Shown here: piece after piece, positions 25,029 to 35,050 of the stretch | Position numbering within the stretch: position 1 is the first letter of the stretch | Layout: each line of letters opens with the position of its first letter | DNA from: Neostapfia colusana | Lineage: Eukaryota; Streptophyta; Magnoliopsida; Poales; Poaceae | Direction of reading: 5' to 3' | Assembly: GCA_030760725.1 (NCBI GenBank) | Contig: JASWHV010000019.1 | Location: forward strand, 36,521,944-36,585,943 | Length of the DNA stretch: 64,000 nucleotides | Program-made: the position numbers and the translations under genes | Notes under the pieces: model-generated | Seen by the model: the letters and a program-made list of their open reading frames with translations, nothing else | Database searches by the model: none | What the model was told of the DNA's origin: nothing

Positions 25029-27776
25029 CTAGGAAAACAATTCCGGAAATTGTGCCTTAAGCTCGTCTTCTTGCTCCCATGTGGCTTCCTCTTCCGAGTG
25101 ATGCTTCCACTGCACCTTGCACATCCGAATTCTTTTATTTCTCGTGAGGGGTTCCATTGTCTCCAAAACCTTGACGGTTGCTCGGCATAAGACAGATCCT
25201 CTCCTACGTCAACCTCATTCATGGGTAACATCTCTTCAGGCGTCCTTAGACATTTCTTGAGTTGTGACACATGGAATACATCATGCACATCCGATAGGTG
25301 AGCCGGTAGTTCGAGTTGAATTGCCACTTCGCCTTTCCTCTCCAGAATCTGAAAGGGTCTGATGTATCGAGGTGATAGCTTCCCTTTCACCTTGAACCGA
25401 CAAAGTCCTCGGATAGGGGACACCTTGAGGTAAACATAGTCCCCCATGTTGAAAACGAGCTCTCTTCTCCGTACATCGGCATAGCTCTTTTGTCGGGTCT
25501 GTGCTATCCTCAAGTTGTTGCGGATTTCCCTCACTTTTGGCTCGGCTTCTTGTAATACTTCGGGCCCAAACACTTTACTTTCCCCTGTTTGATTCCAAAA
25601 TAGTGGGGTTCTGTACTTCCTCCCATACAAAGCCTCAAATGGTGACATCTTCATACTAGCCTGATAGCTGTTGTTATAGGAGAACTATGCATACGGTAAG
25701 TTCTTATCCCAACTCCTATTGTTCTTGAGCGCACACGCTCTCAGCATATCCTCAAGGATATGATTTGTTCCTTCCGTATGCCCGTCAGTCTGGGGGTGAT
25801 AGGCAGAACTAAAATTTAGATGAGTTCCCATGGTTTCATGTAACTTCTGCCAGAACCTTGAGGTGAACTGTGTCCCTCGATCTGACACTATCTTCTTTGG
25901 CACTCCATGAAAACACACAATCCTTGACATGTACAATTCCGCCAATTTGGATCCGCTGTAGCTTTCTTTCACGGGGATGAAATGAGCTACCATGGTTAGT
26001 CTGTCGACGATGACCCGTATCGAATCATATCCCGTTTGGGTCCTGGGTAGTCCCACTATGAAGTCCGTACCTATTTCTTCCCATTTCCATTCAGGCACTT
26101 TGAGTGGTTGCAATAGTCCCGCGGGTCGTTGATGTTCTTCTTTCACCAACTGACATGTGTCACATAGGGCAACATGTTCCGCGACATCTCGCTTCATGCC
26201 ATACTACCAATATCTGCTCTTGAGGTCATGATACATCTTCGTACTCCCAGGATGAATGGAATAGTCGGAATCATGAGCCCCCTTCAAAATCAATTCACGG
26301 ATCTCCTTCACTTCAGGCACACAGATTCTTTTCCCGTGCCACACCGTACCTTGTTGATCCTCTCTGAACCCAATGGCTTTATTACCCTTGATGAGTTCTC
26401 TAATCTCTTGTATCTTCTCGTCATTCTTCTAACCATTGCGTATGTCTTGCTCTAATGTGGAGTCCACTTCCATGGCGATGGCCTCACCACTATTCACAAG
26501 ACATAGATTGAGTTTTACAACCTCTTCCTTCAATTCTGTTGGCATGTCCTTTAAGCTCAACCTATTGACCTGCACCTTCCGGCTTAAAGCATCTGCCATG
26601 ACGTTCGCTTTCCCAGGATGATAGTTGATGCCCACATCAAAGTTGTTGATCAGCTCTAACCATCTCCTTTGTCTGAGGTTGAGATTTGGCTGTGTGAAAA
26701 TGTACTTTAAGATCTTATGGTCCGTATATATCTCTGTCCTTTTCCCCATCAAGTAATGCCGCCAAATCTTCAATGCGTGTACCACTGCGGCTAGCTCTAG
26801 GTCATGTGTAGGATAGTTCTTCTCGTGTTTTCGGAGCTGTCGGGATGCATACGCCACGACATGCCCCTCTTGCATGAGAACACATCCCAACCCGTTTCCA
26901 GAGGCATCGCAGTACACCAAAAAGTTCTTCTGCATATCTGGCATAACTAGCACTGGGGCTGTTGTCAATCTTTTCTTCAGTTCTTGAAAACTCGTCTCGC
27001 ACTGCGGTGTCCATGTGAATGTGATTCCCTTCCCTAACAATTTGGTGAGGGGTCTCGAAATCTTGGAGAAACCCTCGATAAACTATCGATAATACCCAGC
27101 CAATCTTAAGAAGCTTTAAACTTCCCCGACATTCTCAGGGGTCTTCCACTTCTGTACATCCTCGATCTTGGCGGGATCTACGGAGATTCCTCCCTCCGAG
27201 ATTATATGTCCTAAGAAGGGAACTCTCTTCAACCAAAATTCACACTTGCTCAGCTTGGCATATAGTTGGTGTTCTCTGAGTTTTTGGAACACCAACCTTA
27301 AATGTCTCTCATGTTCTTCTTCATCTTTGGAAAAGACGAGAATGTCATCAACGAAAACCACCATAAATTTGTCCAGATATTCCATGGATACCTTGTTCAT
27401 GATATACATGAAGTATGCCGGGGCATTAGTTAGGCTGAAAGGCATGACGGTGTATTCATACAGTCCTTACCGAGATACGAAAGCTGTCTTTGGAATATCA
27501 GTTTGCCTTATATTAAGTTGGTGGTATCCCGACCTGAGATCAATTTTCGAGAACACACAAGCTCCCCTCAACTGATCAAACAAGTCTTCAATGCGGGGTA
27601 ATGGGTACTTGTTCTTGATGGTTACTTCATTCAACGCACGATAGTCTACGCATAACCTTTGGGTCCCGTCCTTCTTGGGCACAAATATCACTGGAGCTCC
27701 CCATGGTGAGGAACTAGGACGAATATACCCCTTCTCCGTCAATTCCCCTATATGCTCCTTGAGCTCTTCCAGCCAT
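25029..27776 (-). pseudogene. Pol of chromovirus F (RT, RNase H, integrase, chromodomain)
   Basis: All parts lie in one minus-strand frame until the last 130 bp. RT starts abruptly with LKEHIGELTEKGYIRPSSSPW near 27765 and carries FVDDILVFS near 27345. RNase H is at 26429-27040 and integrase at 25030-26197 (YHPQTDGHTEGTN, GPF-like region, HDVFHVSQL). In-frame stops fall near 27465, 27113, 27086, 26426, 26205 and 25688. A frameshift near 25177 takes the chromodomain-like tail out of frame, with its expected stop at 25029-25031. The ATG at 27776 follows GATCATGATAG and looks like the old gag start fused by deletion to RT. Gag, zinc knuckle, protease and the RT N-terminus are absent. Confidence 0.88.
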
Positions 27777-28079
27777 CTATCATGATCAACCAAATGTTAA
27801 CTTAAAGCATTACGTATTAACTTCCCAATTTTCTTGTTTAAACTTAAACTTTTGAGGCCTTATTATATTAACATTTTCTGAGGGTTTCACGTCTCACGCG
27901 AAAATAAATGCACTCTTAATTCATAGGGGTTCATACATCAAAGCAAAGCAACCTAAAGACGAGGTTGTGGAAAAATGCCATGGCTTCCACATCTCACGTC
28001 ACACACCAAACATTAACACACAATTAACTAAGGTATTGACTCGACTACTCGATAACCTGCTGAACTAAGGGAAAGGACT
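27777..28079 (-). other. Spacer between F ORF0 and former gag start
   Basis: AT-rich, with no open frame of note. On the minus strand it follows the ORF0 stop and ends in an AG directly before the ATG at 27776. It corresponds to the ORF0-gag spacers of C (34752-35050) and E (56166-56437). Confidence 0.5.
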
Positions 28080-28778
28080 CTACACGACTCGTATCACTGA
28101 GCTGTCTCCTCGGGATCTTCCTCGGGAGTCAGGAGTCCATGTGTCATTCACGGTGACACACAGTTCATTCCCATCTCCTCTTTCTCTTGCCATCAAGCTG
28201 ACGCGAAGCAATGCCTCAGTCTCCTTCATGGTGTCATGAACATCCTGAAGCTCATGCTGACACTCCTGCAGTCGAGTGCTGAGCATAGCAGCATCCTCCA
28301 AGCACAGGTCCATGTGCTCATGGGAAGTCCCCTGCTGCACTGGCGGGTACTTGTACTCCGCTGTACCACTCTCACGCTGGAGGACATGCATGTACTCAGT
28401 CCTGTCCAGGTGACGACGGTTGATGTAACGCTGGCAGGTGATGGCCTCCCAGGTGACATCCTTCTCAGCATCGGCCTGAGTCGCCCGACAAGCTGGAGAG
28501 CGGTGGATCTGGAGCAGCTGATTTTCATGGATAATCCTCATCTCTGAGCTCCATTCTTCCCGCTTCTCACGGATAGTCCTGGTGGAGCTGTAGTGTATGA
28601 TCAGCTTGTCCACATTGCCGACGGCGTGGAGCATACGCCGAAGATGGCGCAACAAGCCTCCTACTGCCAATCCGTAGGAGTGGTACGTCACCGGACGGTT
28701 CTCCTCTCTCAAGGCAAGGGCAACTACAGGAACTCTCCCTCCGGTGGACTTGCGGGCGGTGCGGATCATGCGAACCAT
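28080..28778 (-). CDS. ORF0 protein of chromovirus F, intact
   Basis: A 232-codon open frame with start and stop, first after the primer-binding site on the minus strand. The product is hydrophilic and rich in R, E and H. Residues about 105-190 have the spacing of a helical, coiled-coil-prone region (DAAMLSTRLQECQHELQDV), followed by a polar tail. There is no membrane segment, signal peptide or enzyme motif I recognise. By position and composition it belongs with the ORF0 proteins of A, C and E, though direct similarity is weak by eye. It has stayed open while pol in the same element has at least six stops. Its ATG immediately follows TTTATGTTTTAG. Function unknown. Confidence 0.65.
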   Translation of the reverse strand: MVRMIRTARKSTGGRVPVVALALREENRPVTYHSYGLAVGGLLRHLRRMLHAVGNVDKLIIHYSSTRTIREKREEWSSEMRIIHENQLLQIHRSPACRATQADAEKDVTWEAITCQRYINRRHLDRTEYMHVLQRESGTAEYKYPPVQQGTSHEHMDLCLEDAAMLSTRLQECQHELQDVHDTMKETEALLRVSLMARERGDGNELCVTVNDTWTPDSRGRSRGDSSVIRVV

Positions 28779-28937
28779 CTAAAACATAAAGCATTTAAAA
28801 TTAAGTTAGATAAAATTGTATTTTGAATAAAAGTTGGAGCAAGATGAATAAAGTGACCCCATTAAATAACACTTTCAACCCACACCTTGTAAAATAGTTT
28901 TTAAGAAAATAGGGTCCTTAAATATGTCCATTTCTAC
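28779..28937 (-). other. Putative leader intron of F
   Basis: On the minus strand it runs from CCTAG|GTAGAAATGG at 28937 to TATGTTTTAG| at 28779. The donor lies 28 nt past the primer-binding site. The 159 nt are strongly AT-rich with a T-rich 3' end, as plant introns are. Not proven. Confidence 0.5.
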
Positions 28938-28964
28938 CTAGGTACACGTTCCTACGGGTAACGT

Positions 28965-28978
28965 TGGCTCTGATACCA
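28965..28978 (-). promoter_or_regulatory. F primer-binding site (tRNA-iMet)
   Basis: TGGTATCAGAGCCA on the minus strand, 4 nt from the 5' LTR edge; a full match to the usual initiator-tRNA complement. Confidence 0.92.
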
Positions 28979-28982
28979 CTTC

Positions 28983-31900
28983 TGTCACACCCGGTTTCTC
29001 CGAAGAACAACCGAGTGAATATTACATGTATGACAGGATCATTTTCTCATACATGTGATGACAAATAGTGAAGCATCATCATATTACAAGTCAGGTGTTC
29101 GAATATAAATAAGTCTTACATAGCATACGCCTCGATGGACGATAATAAGTTCATAATATGTAAATAAAACAGCAGCGGAAATATAAATCTTGTGGGCTTC
29201 GTCACAGGCGTTGCCCGGGGGACTCCATGAACCTAGAATCCTTCTTCGGGTCCGAAGCCTTGGTCATTGAACACCACATCTTCCCCTTGACCTGAGCAGC
29301 AATTTAAACCAACAAATATGTAAGTTTGAGTACCGTTGGTACTCAGCAAGTGTGGGAATGTTATGTCATGCATGGCCAGAGCAAGGAGAGGTTGAACTCA
29401 TGGTTAAAGCACTATGCAATTAATACCTATCACCTTAGCTTATTAAGCACCTACATTACTACACAAGTGAAATGGTCCAAATCTCCCAATCCATCATCAA
29501 AATCAAGTAAGCATAGTCTCATTTCCAATGTTAAGCTTCCCGCTTAACATCCTCAACTTCCAAATTCATCATCCTCTAATCATGAATAAGTCCAAGCCGC
29601 TCTTGACCGTGAGCACGGCTGTCATAACATTTTTGACTCTGCAGAGTTTGCACCACTGTACACACATGTAGTGATTTCATCCCCCGTTGCCGGGTGGACT
29701 AAAAGAACCTCCATTATGCCAGTGGCCGCGAACCACATTCACACTTCCCAGGTGTGTAGCCAGGAGATCACTACGAAGCCTTTACAAAGGGATTCCCGAT
29801 GAGCGTGGGCCCATTGAGGTTTCACCCCTAACAGCATACAAGAGTCTCCAACCCCGCTGCAGTGGCCCCCTCTTGAGCCTTGCGGTTCATATGGTAGTCC
29901 AGCTGACACCTATTTCCCGCACCATCCAACACACCCATACTACGCCAGGGATACACCTAATTAATTGGCCAAGCTGCCCATCTCAGCATGTGGTTGGCAC
30001 GGTAAAGCCAGGTTACATGCTCCATGAACCGGTCCATAGGATCCAGACAAGTACTAAACACAAACCCGAGTCTCGTGCACCCAGCACCAACCAAATCATC
30101 CAACAACCTCGATCCCTACCTCTACATAACTCATAATATCTCATTCAAGAGTAAGGTAAATAAATTGATGATCTCATATCCCAATTATGCCATTCTAAGC
30201 ATGGCTAAGCATAAGCATATAAATAAATAACATGATAAAATAAATCCCAACCCAAGCTACAAGGAAACAAGGTAATGCAATTCTAGGGAAACTTCCTAGC
30301 ATGGGTTTCATATTTCAATTGACAATGCAAATAATTCTATCTACACATCCAAATATAGGATCAACGTGGTCAAGGACACTTGCCTTCTTCCTGCTGCTCT
30401 GAGAATGGAAAGTCTTGGTCTTGGAAGGGAAAAACTTGCTCTGAGGCAGGTTCTACTCATGCCAACACACATAGCAAAAGAAAAACAACAATCCATAAGC
30501 CATAGTTCACACTTTCACTCATGCAAACCACACTATATATGATTTCTAACTTTTGTATTCAGATTTCTGTTTGCACACTATATATGAATTTCCAATTTGA
30601 CCAAACTCTTTATATTCAATTAATACACTTCTTAGCTACCAAGTTTGCATGGAAGGTAATTTCCTACTCCAAATAGGTTTTCAGATCTTCTACCAAATCC
30701 TAAACTGAAGTTTTTCGATTTGGAGACTTCATTTATCATTTTCTAATTATGCATACCTATTTTCCTATATTTTTCAGATTTACTTTCTATGCCTAAAAGT
30801 GAGTTTTAATATTAAATAGTAGGACATATCATCTAAACAGAATAGGTTCTGAGCTAAAATATTAAATAATATATTTTTGAACTTCTCCTCTGATGTGAAC
30901 TAATTTAAATTTATTTAATCAGTTTTCAGAATTATTTCCTAGCCTAAAAATGTGTTCCTATAACTAATAAATATGAACAACAATTAGAAAGATTCATTTC
31001 AGCCTAAAATTTATTTTTAACTCATTCTAAAGTTTTCCATGTGCTAGGAGAGTTTAAATTTGAATTTGTACATGTGTTTGCCTTACCTTTTAAATATAAA
31101 TCCTAGTCACATATTCAAATTTCTGAATTTAATATCATATAAGGTCAAAAAGGTAAATCCACCCTACTGCAGGGTCTAATTTTCTATTTCATAAATTTCC
31201 ACGGTCTAACTACACATAACAGAGGGGTTTTCCTAATTTTTATTAAGTCCAGGGGCTGAAACTGATTTTTAAATTAATTTACACGAATTTCTGAAGTTCC
31301 AGGGGCTAGATCAGAAGTTTCCGGGGCTAGCACGTGTTTTCCGAGATCCCCATGGGGTAGCGCGTAAGAATCCCGGCCTTTATAATGCGGGGCTGATGTG
31401 GACCGTCCGATTTAAAATAGACGGCTCAGATTAGATCGCCGAACCGGTACGCGTGGGTTTTACTTCTACCGTGCGATTTAAAATAGACGGCCCTCAAGGG
31501 GCCACGTCGCTCTGGCCGGAGCCAGCCCGCGCGCGCGGCGGGGGGTGGCGATCTCGCCGGCAGCCTCGGCTTTTGCCGCTACACATTAGAACTCGCATCT
31601 TTTTGCATGGATCGGCTGCGGAGGGGTAGGGGATGCTCACCGAGGGGTTTTCCAGCACTCGGAGGCCCTGGAAGTCGGTCGGCGGTGAGCTTCAACGGCG
31701 ATGATCTTCAGTGCACGTCGGGGGGGGGGGCGTTGGGGCGCAAGACACGTCGTTTCCTTCACCTGCAGGGCTCCCCGGCGGCGGTGGAACGTGATCAGCA
31801 CGTTAGATCAGGGAATTTGAGCAAGGATCGAAAGATTTTGGCTGTAGAAACTTCGGTTCTCACCGGAGAGAAGAACAGCCGATCGGGGGGGGGGGGGGGA

Positions 31901-32304
31901 CAGGGCGATTGTCGGCGTTTATATAGGAGAGGGAGGGCGGTGGTCTGTTGAGATCGAGTTGCAGGCGTACAGGACCAGAAATCGGCTGGGGGCGCGGGTT
32001 TTCGAAGTTCGGTTGCGATCGGGCGCGGGGGGGGGGGGGGGAGTCCGAGTCGGTTGGCGCGCGGGAGGTGAGGGATGACACGCGGGTCCCACGTGTCAGT
32101 GAGAGGGAGATAGGGGGCGCGGGGGATTGGGCCGGCTGGTGGGTTTCGGCCCACTGGCCGGTTCGGGGTTTTCTTTTTCTTTTTCCTTTTCTTTTCTGTT
32201 CTGATTTGAATTTGAATTCCAGTTTGAATTTGAATTTCTGCACCACATGCAATACGTCCAAAAATTTTTAAATTCCCATCTTTAACAGGTTTTGGGGTGT
32301 TACA
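28983..32304 (-). repeat. F 5' LTR
   Basis: 3322 bp. It lacks roughly 95 bp near 30537 that the other LTR keeps at about 23103-23198. It also differs in G-run lengths (31720-31729, 31886-31898, 32028-32041) and scattered substitutions. Confidence 0.9.
31918..31925 (-). promoter_or_regulatory. TATA box, F 5' LTR (promoter of F)
   Basis: TATATAAA on the minus strand. This copy would drive full-length F RNA toward ORF0 and pol. Confidence 0.6.
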
Positions 32305-32340
32305 CTATTCGATCCTACAATTTGTATCAGAGCCACCTCT
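32305..32340 (+). mobile_element. Continuation of G: LTR end and primer-binding-like site
   Basis: After F the sequence reads CTATTCGATCCTACA, then TTGTATCAGAGCC at 32322-32334, one base from the canonical tRNA-iMet site. This supports 20035-21549 being the LTR just upstream. Confidence 0.5.
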
Positions 32341-32695
32341 GAGGAGAAGGGAGGCCCATCCCCGCTGGACACGTGGCACCCTCGGAGCTCGCCTTTGAGG
32401 AGAAGGGAGGCCCGGCCCCGCTGGACACATGGCGCCCTCGGAGCTCTCCTCTGGGGAGAAGGGAGGCCCGGCCCTGCTGGACAGGTGGCGCCCCCGGAGC
32501 TCGCCTATAAGGAGAAGGGAGGCCCGGCCCTGCTTGACACGTGGCGCCCTTGGAGCTCGCCCCTGCGGAGGGGGGAGGCCTGGGACTTCTGGCCGCGTGG
32601 CAGGCCCGGGGCTCGCCTCTGAGGAGAGGGGAGGCCCGGCCCCGTTTGACACGTGTCATCTTCGGAGCTCACCCTTGTGGAGGGGGCGAGGTCCT
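32341..32695. repeat. 56-bp GC-rich tandem array, six full copies and a partial
   Basis: Unit starts (GAGGAGAAGGGAGGCCC or variants) fall at 32341, 32397, 32453, 32509, 32565, 32621 and 32677, spaced exactly 56 bp. Each unit also has GGACACGTGGCGCCC and GGAGCTCGCC. As 56 is not a multiple of 3, the long open frames across the array change frame each unit and are composition artefacts. It separates the G primer-binding-like site from the LTR of C. Confidence 0.92.
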
Positions 32696-34348
32696 TAGGG
32701 GTTTTTCTCCTGTGCGCGGGGATACCTGGTACTGAGGGTACCGAAACAATTTCCACAAATTTTCCCCACATTTGGGGGGGGGATAAAATCCCCAAGGATG
32801 CCGCACCTAACTGAAAAGATAAGTTTGTTGAGATCCCAAGTTCAGTTGGACTCTTATTTGAGCTCCAATTGAAGTAGGACTCCTCTTCCCCCCCCCCTTA
32901 TAAATAGAACCCAAAACCCTCCCTTGGCCGAAACCCCTTTCTTTTTTCCCCTCCCAAGTCGGCGACTTGGAGGCCCTAGCCCCCAACTCACCGAGTTAGA
33001 CCCCCCTTTTGCCGGAGTTCAGTCGCCGGTGAGCCCGCCGACGAGCCCCATCACGCCTCGCTGTCGCCGGAAAAGAGCCGACGATCTGTCCTGCCCTAAT
33101 CTTCCATAGAAAAATTCCCCGCTGCTGCCATTGCTACAAGGAAGGCCATGCCACCAAAGGGAACTGAGGTAGGTCTTCGTTACCCATCTTACGACGTCGT
33201 CGCTGTTTCTACGCATCCGTTTTCTTCGCTCCCTTCAAACAGAAACTTTTTCGTGTGGACAGATCACGTTTTGATCGGGTTTTGACGGTGGAATTGATCT
33301 AGCTCTTGAGTCAAGATCATGACCACGTCCACGCTTGATCCCTACACCCTTGTTTATCATAAAACCCCATGAAATCCTATTAAAACATGCAACAACATGT
33401 ACATACTGGTTTAATAAAACAGCACCATAGGATTTGCATTCATCTACACCATTGCATCTTGAGTAAAGTTTGTGCATGATATTTGATTGCCGTAAATTTT
33501 GTATGTGTGTGGTCGTGAGTAGAAGGACAAGCTCTGGAAGCCATCTACAAAGAACTATAGCACCAAGACTTCGAGACGCTTGAGCAACAAGAGCCACGGG
33601 AGCAAGGCAAGTGCCCCTTGACCATATTGATCCCATGTTGTACAACTGTTTCGTTTGCGAAAACATGTACGCTTGAGTCAACTTGATGGGACACACCCTT
33701 TTATAGGAGTTTACTAGTTTTGTTAACCATCCTTGTCGCCAGGAAAGTTGATGAGTCGGGTATGGTTGTTTTTCTTTTTTGGTTCGCTTAATCTACGGGA
33801 TACGGGAAGCTGAATTAAAACATGGTCATGATGGAATTAAACTCACTTAGAAATAGTTGCTGTTTTTATCATGTTTGTGAAATAAAATTTGCTTGCTGCA
33901 ATGAGCCTTTTTATTCCTACCTTGTCGTAAGCTACATGTCATAATCTTCCAACGCTACTACAGCGCTTCGCTAACTCGAAGCGCCTCGCTATGAGAATGA
34001 CGCTTCGCTAACGCTCGGCTAAGTCGTCGAACCCTCGCGATACTCACCCTTGCATTATCACATAAACATCAGCAACAGGAGAAGAGTACTTCGAGGACCA
34101 TGTGGAGAACTAGGCGTGCGAACTACCGTCAACGTGCCTGTGGAGTTGAAGATGGAGCCGCTGCTATTTAGTTATTTCCGCTGTCGTTTAGAGACTTCCG
34201 CTGCAAGAATAAGTTATAGATTCATGAGTGAGACTTCCACTGTCATGGTTATCTTCTGAATTCAGTTTGTGGATTACATGTGTATGTGTGATGAACATCC
34301 TGGGCACACATATCATTAACTTGGTCCTGTTTTCGGAACCGGGTGTCA
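32696..34348 (+). repeat. 5' LTR of chromovirus C, left end missing or unrecognised
   Basis: 33270-34348 aligns with the reverse complement of the A/B LTR (13035-14830) and ends in GGAACCGGGTGTCA with a primer-binding site 5 nt on. 32860-33230 has the same promoter layout as that LTR, but I cannot find a TGTAACACC start. The left limit is therefore arbitrary, and the 56-bp array may also belong to it. No gene is present. A perfect 8-bp inverted repeat lies at 33963-33984. Confidence 0.65.
32899..32906 (+). promoter_or_regulatory. TATA box of C LTR
   Basis: TATAAATA followed by GAACCC after a C-rich run. It parallels 15251-15258 in the A/B LTR. Confidence 0.6.
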
Positions 34349-34353
34349 AAGAT

Positions 34354-34366
34354 TGGTATCAGGGCC
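34354..34366 (+). promoter_or_regulatory. C primer-binding site
   Basis: TGGTATCAGGGCC, one base from the canonical tRNA-iMet complement, 5 nt after the LTR. Confidence 0.85.
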
Positions 34367-34392
34367 ACGTTGACCGTAGGACACAAGCCTAG

Positions 34393-34618
34393 GTAGAATG
34401 GACACTCTAAAACACATAGGCACACCCCTCTAAACTGCTATTTTCAAAAATTGCTTGCTGCTGCACTTTTCTTCTCAATTCAGCCACCGCAAAGTGCTAT
34501 TTTCAGCCCCTCTTTTCTCTTCTTTTGGACAACAACACTTTTGCTTTCTTGCTTCATAGCTTCTGAAGTATTGAAGTATTTTCTTCCTTCTCTAAAGTTT
34601 TTCATGTCCTATTTATAG
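34393..34618 (+). other. Putative leader intron of C
   Basis: CCTAG|GTAGAATGG at 34393 to CCTATTTATAG| at 34618, 27 nt after the primer-binding site and directly before the ORF0 ATG. 226 nt, pyrimidine-rich toward the 3' end. The donor matches A and F. Confidence 0.5.
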
Positions 34619-34750
34619 ATGCCGGTGATCAGGAGCACGACACGCATAATTACTCGTTCACCACCATGTGGGAGTGCACTTAACCCCATTGAGGTGTCCG
34701 ATGGACCACCCCCGTCACATGGCGGGAACAGCACCAGTTCACATGATTAA
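34619..34750 (+). pseudogene. ORF0 remnant of C (43 codons)
   Basis: It starts with the same RSTTR and SALNPIEVSDG blocks as A's ORF0, then ends at a TAA at 34748-34750. The remaining two thirds of ORF0 are missing. Right after the stop comes AAG|GTAGGA, the left edge of an intron-like interval that reaches the gag start. Either an internal deletion joined ORF0 to the spacer, or the 3' part diverged beyond recognition. Confidence 0.65.
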
Positions 34751-34751
34751 G

Positions 34752-35050
34752 GTAGGATTCCCATTGAATAAGCTGTAATAGGAACATTTAAATCGTAGTA
34801 GCGTGAATAGGAGTGGTGTGTTGAACTTTTGTGATGATTGCTTGTGTTTGTGTGCTGGTGTGAGTTGTGGGACGCTTTGGCAAATGTCCACATCCACACG
34901 GAGAGATGTGAGATGCTTCGGCATGTGTTCACATCCTCACATAGGATGAAATTAATGAAAGAAGATATTTAGTTCATACACCTTGATGCATATAGTTGCG
35001 GGAATCGATCTAAACTTCTCTTTTCTATCCTACCCAACTCTGTCTCACAG
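34752..35050 (+). other. Intron-like spacer between ORF0 remnant and gag of C
   Basis: 299 nt beginning GTAGGA and ending CTCTGTCTCACAG, immediately before the gag ATG at 35051. The 3' end is a good polypyrimidine tract plus CAG. No coding. Confidence 0.45.

Larger units (their letters stand above)
21550..32304 (-). mobile_element. Chromovirus F, both LTRs present, gag deleted
   Basis: LTRs at 21550-24983 and 28983-32304 both begin TGTCACACCCGG and end GGTGTTACA in plus orientation. Polypurine tract and primer-binding site lie on the minus strand next to the correct LTRs. Internal content is ORF0, then a short spacer, then pol starting in reverse transcriptase; gag and protease are missing. 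The flanking pentamers CTCTT (21545-21549) and CTATT (32305-32309) are one mismatch from a target duplication. It sits near the end of the Copia-like LTR G. At 10.76 kb it could move only with proteins from another element. Confidence 0.9.

Noticed and set aside
32341..32695. CRISPR array
   Set aside because: The units are contiguous tandem repeats with no spacers, in a plant transposon block.
32305..32795. Proline- and glycine-rich repeat proteins on both strands
   Set aside because: These are artefacts of the 56-bp GC-rich array. The unit length is not a multiple of three and all frames look alike.
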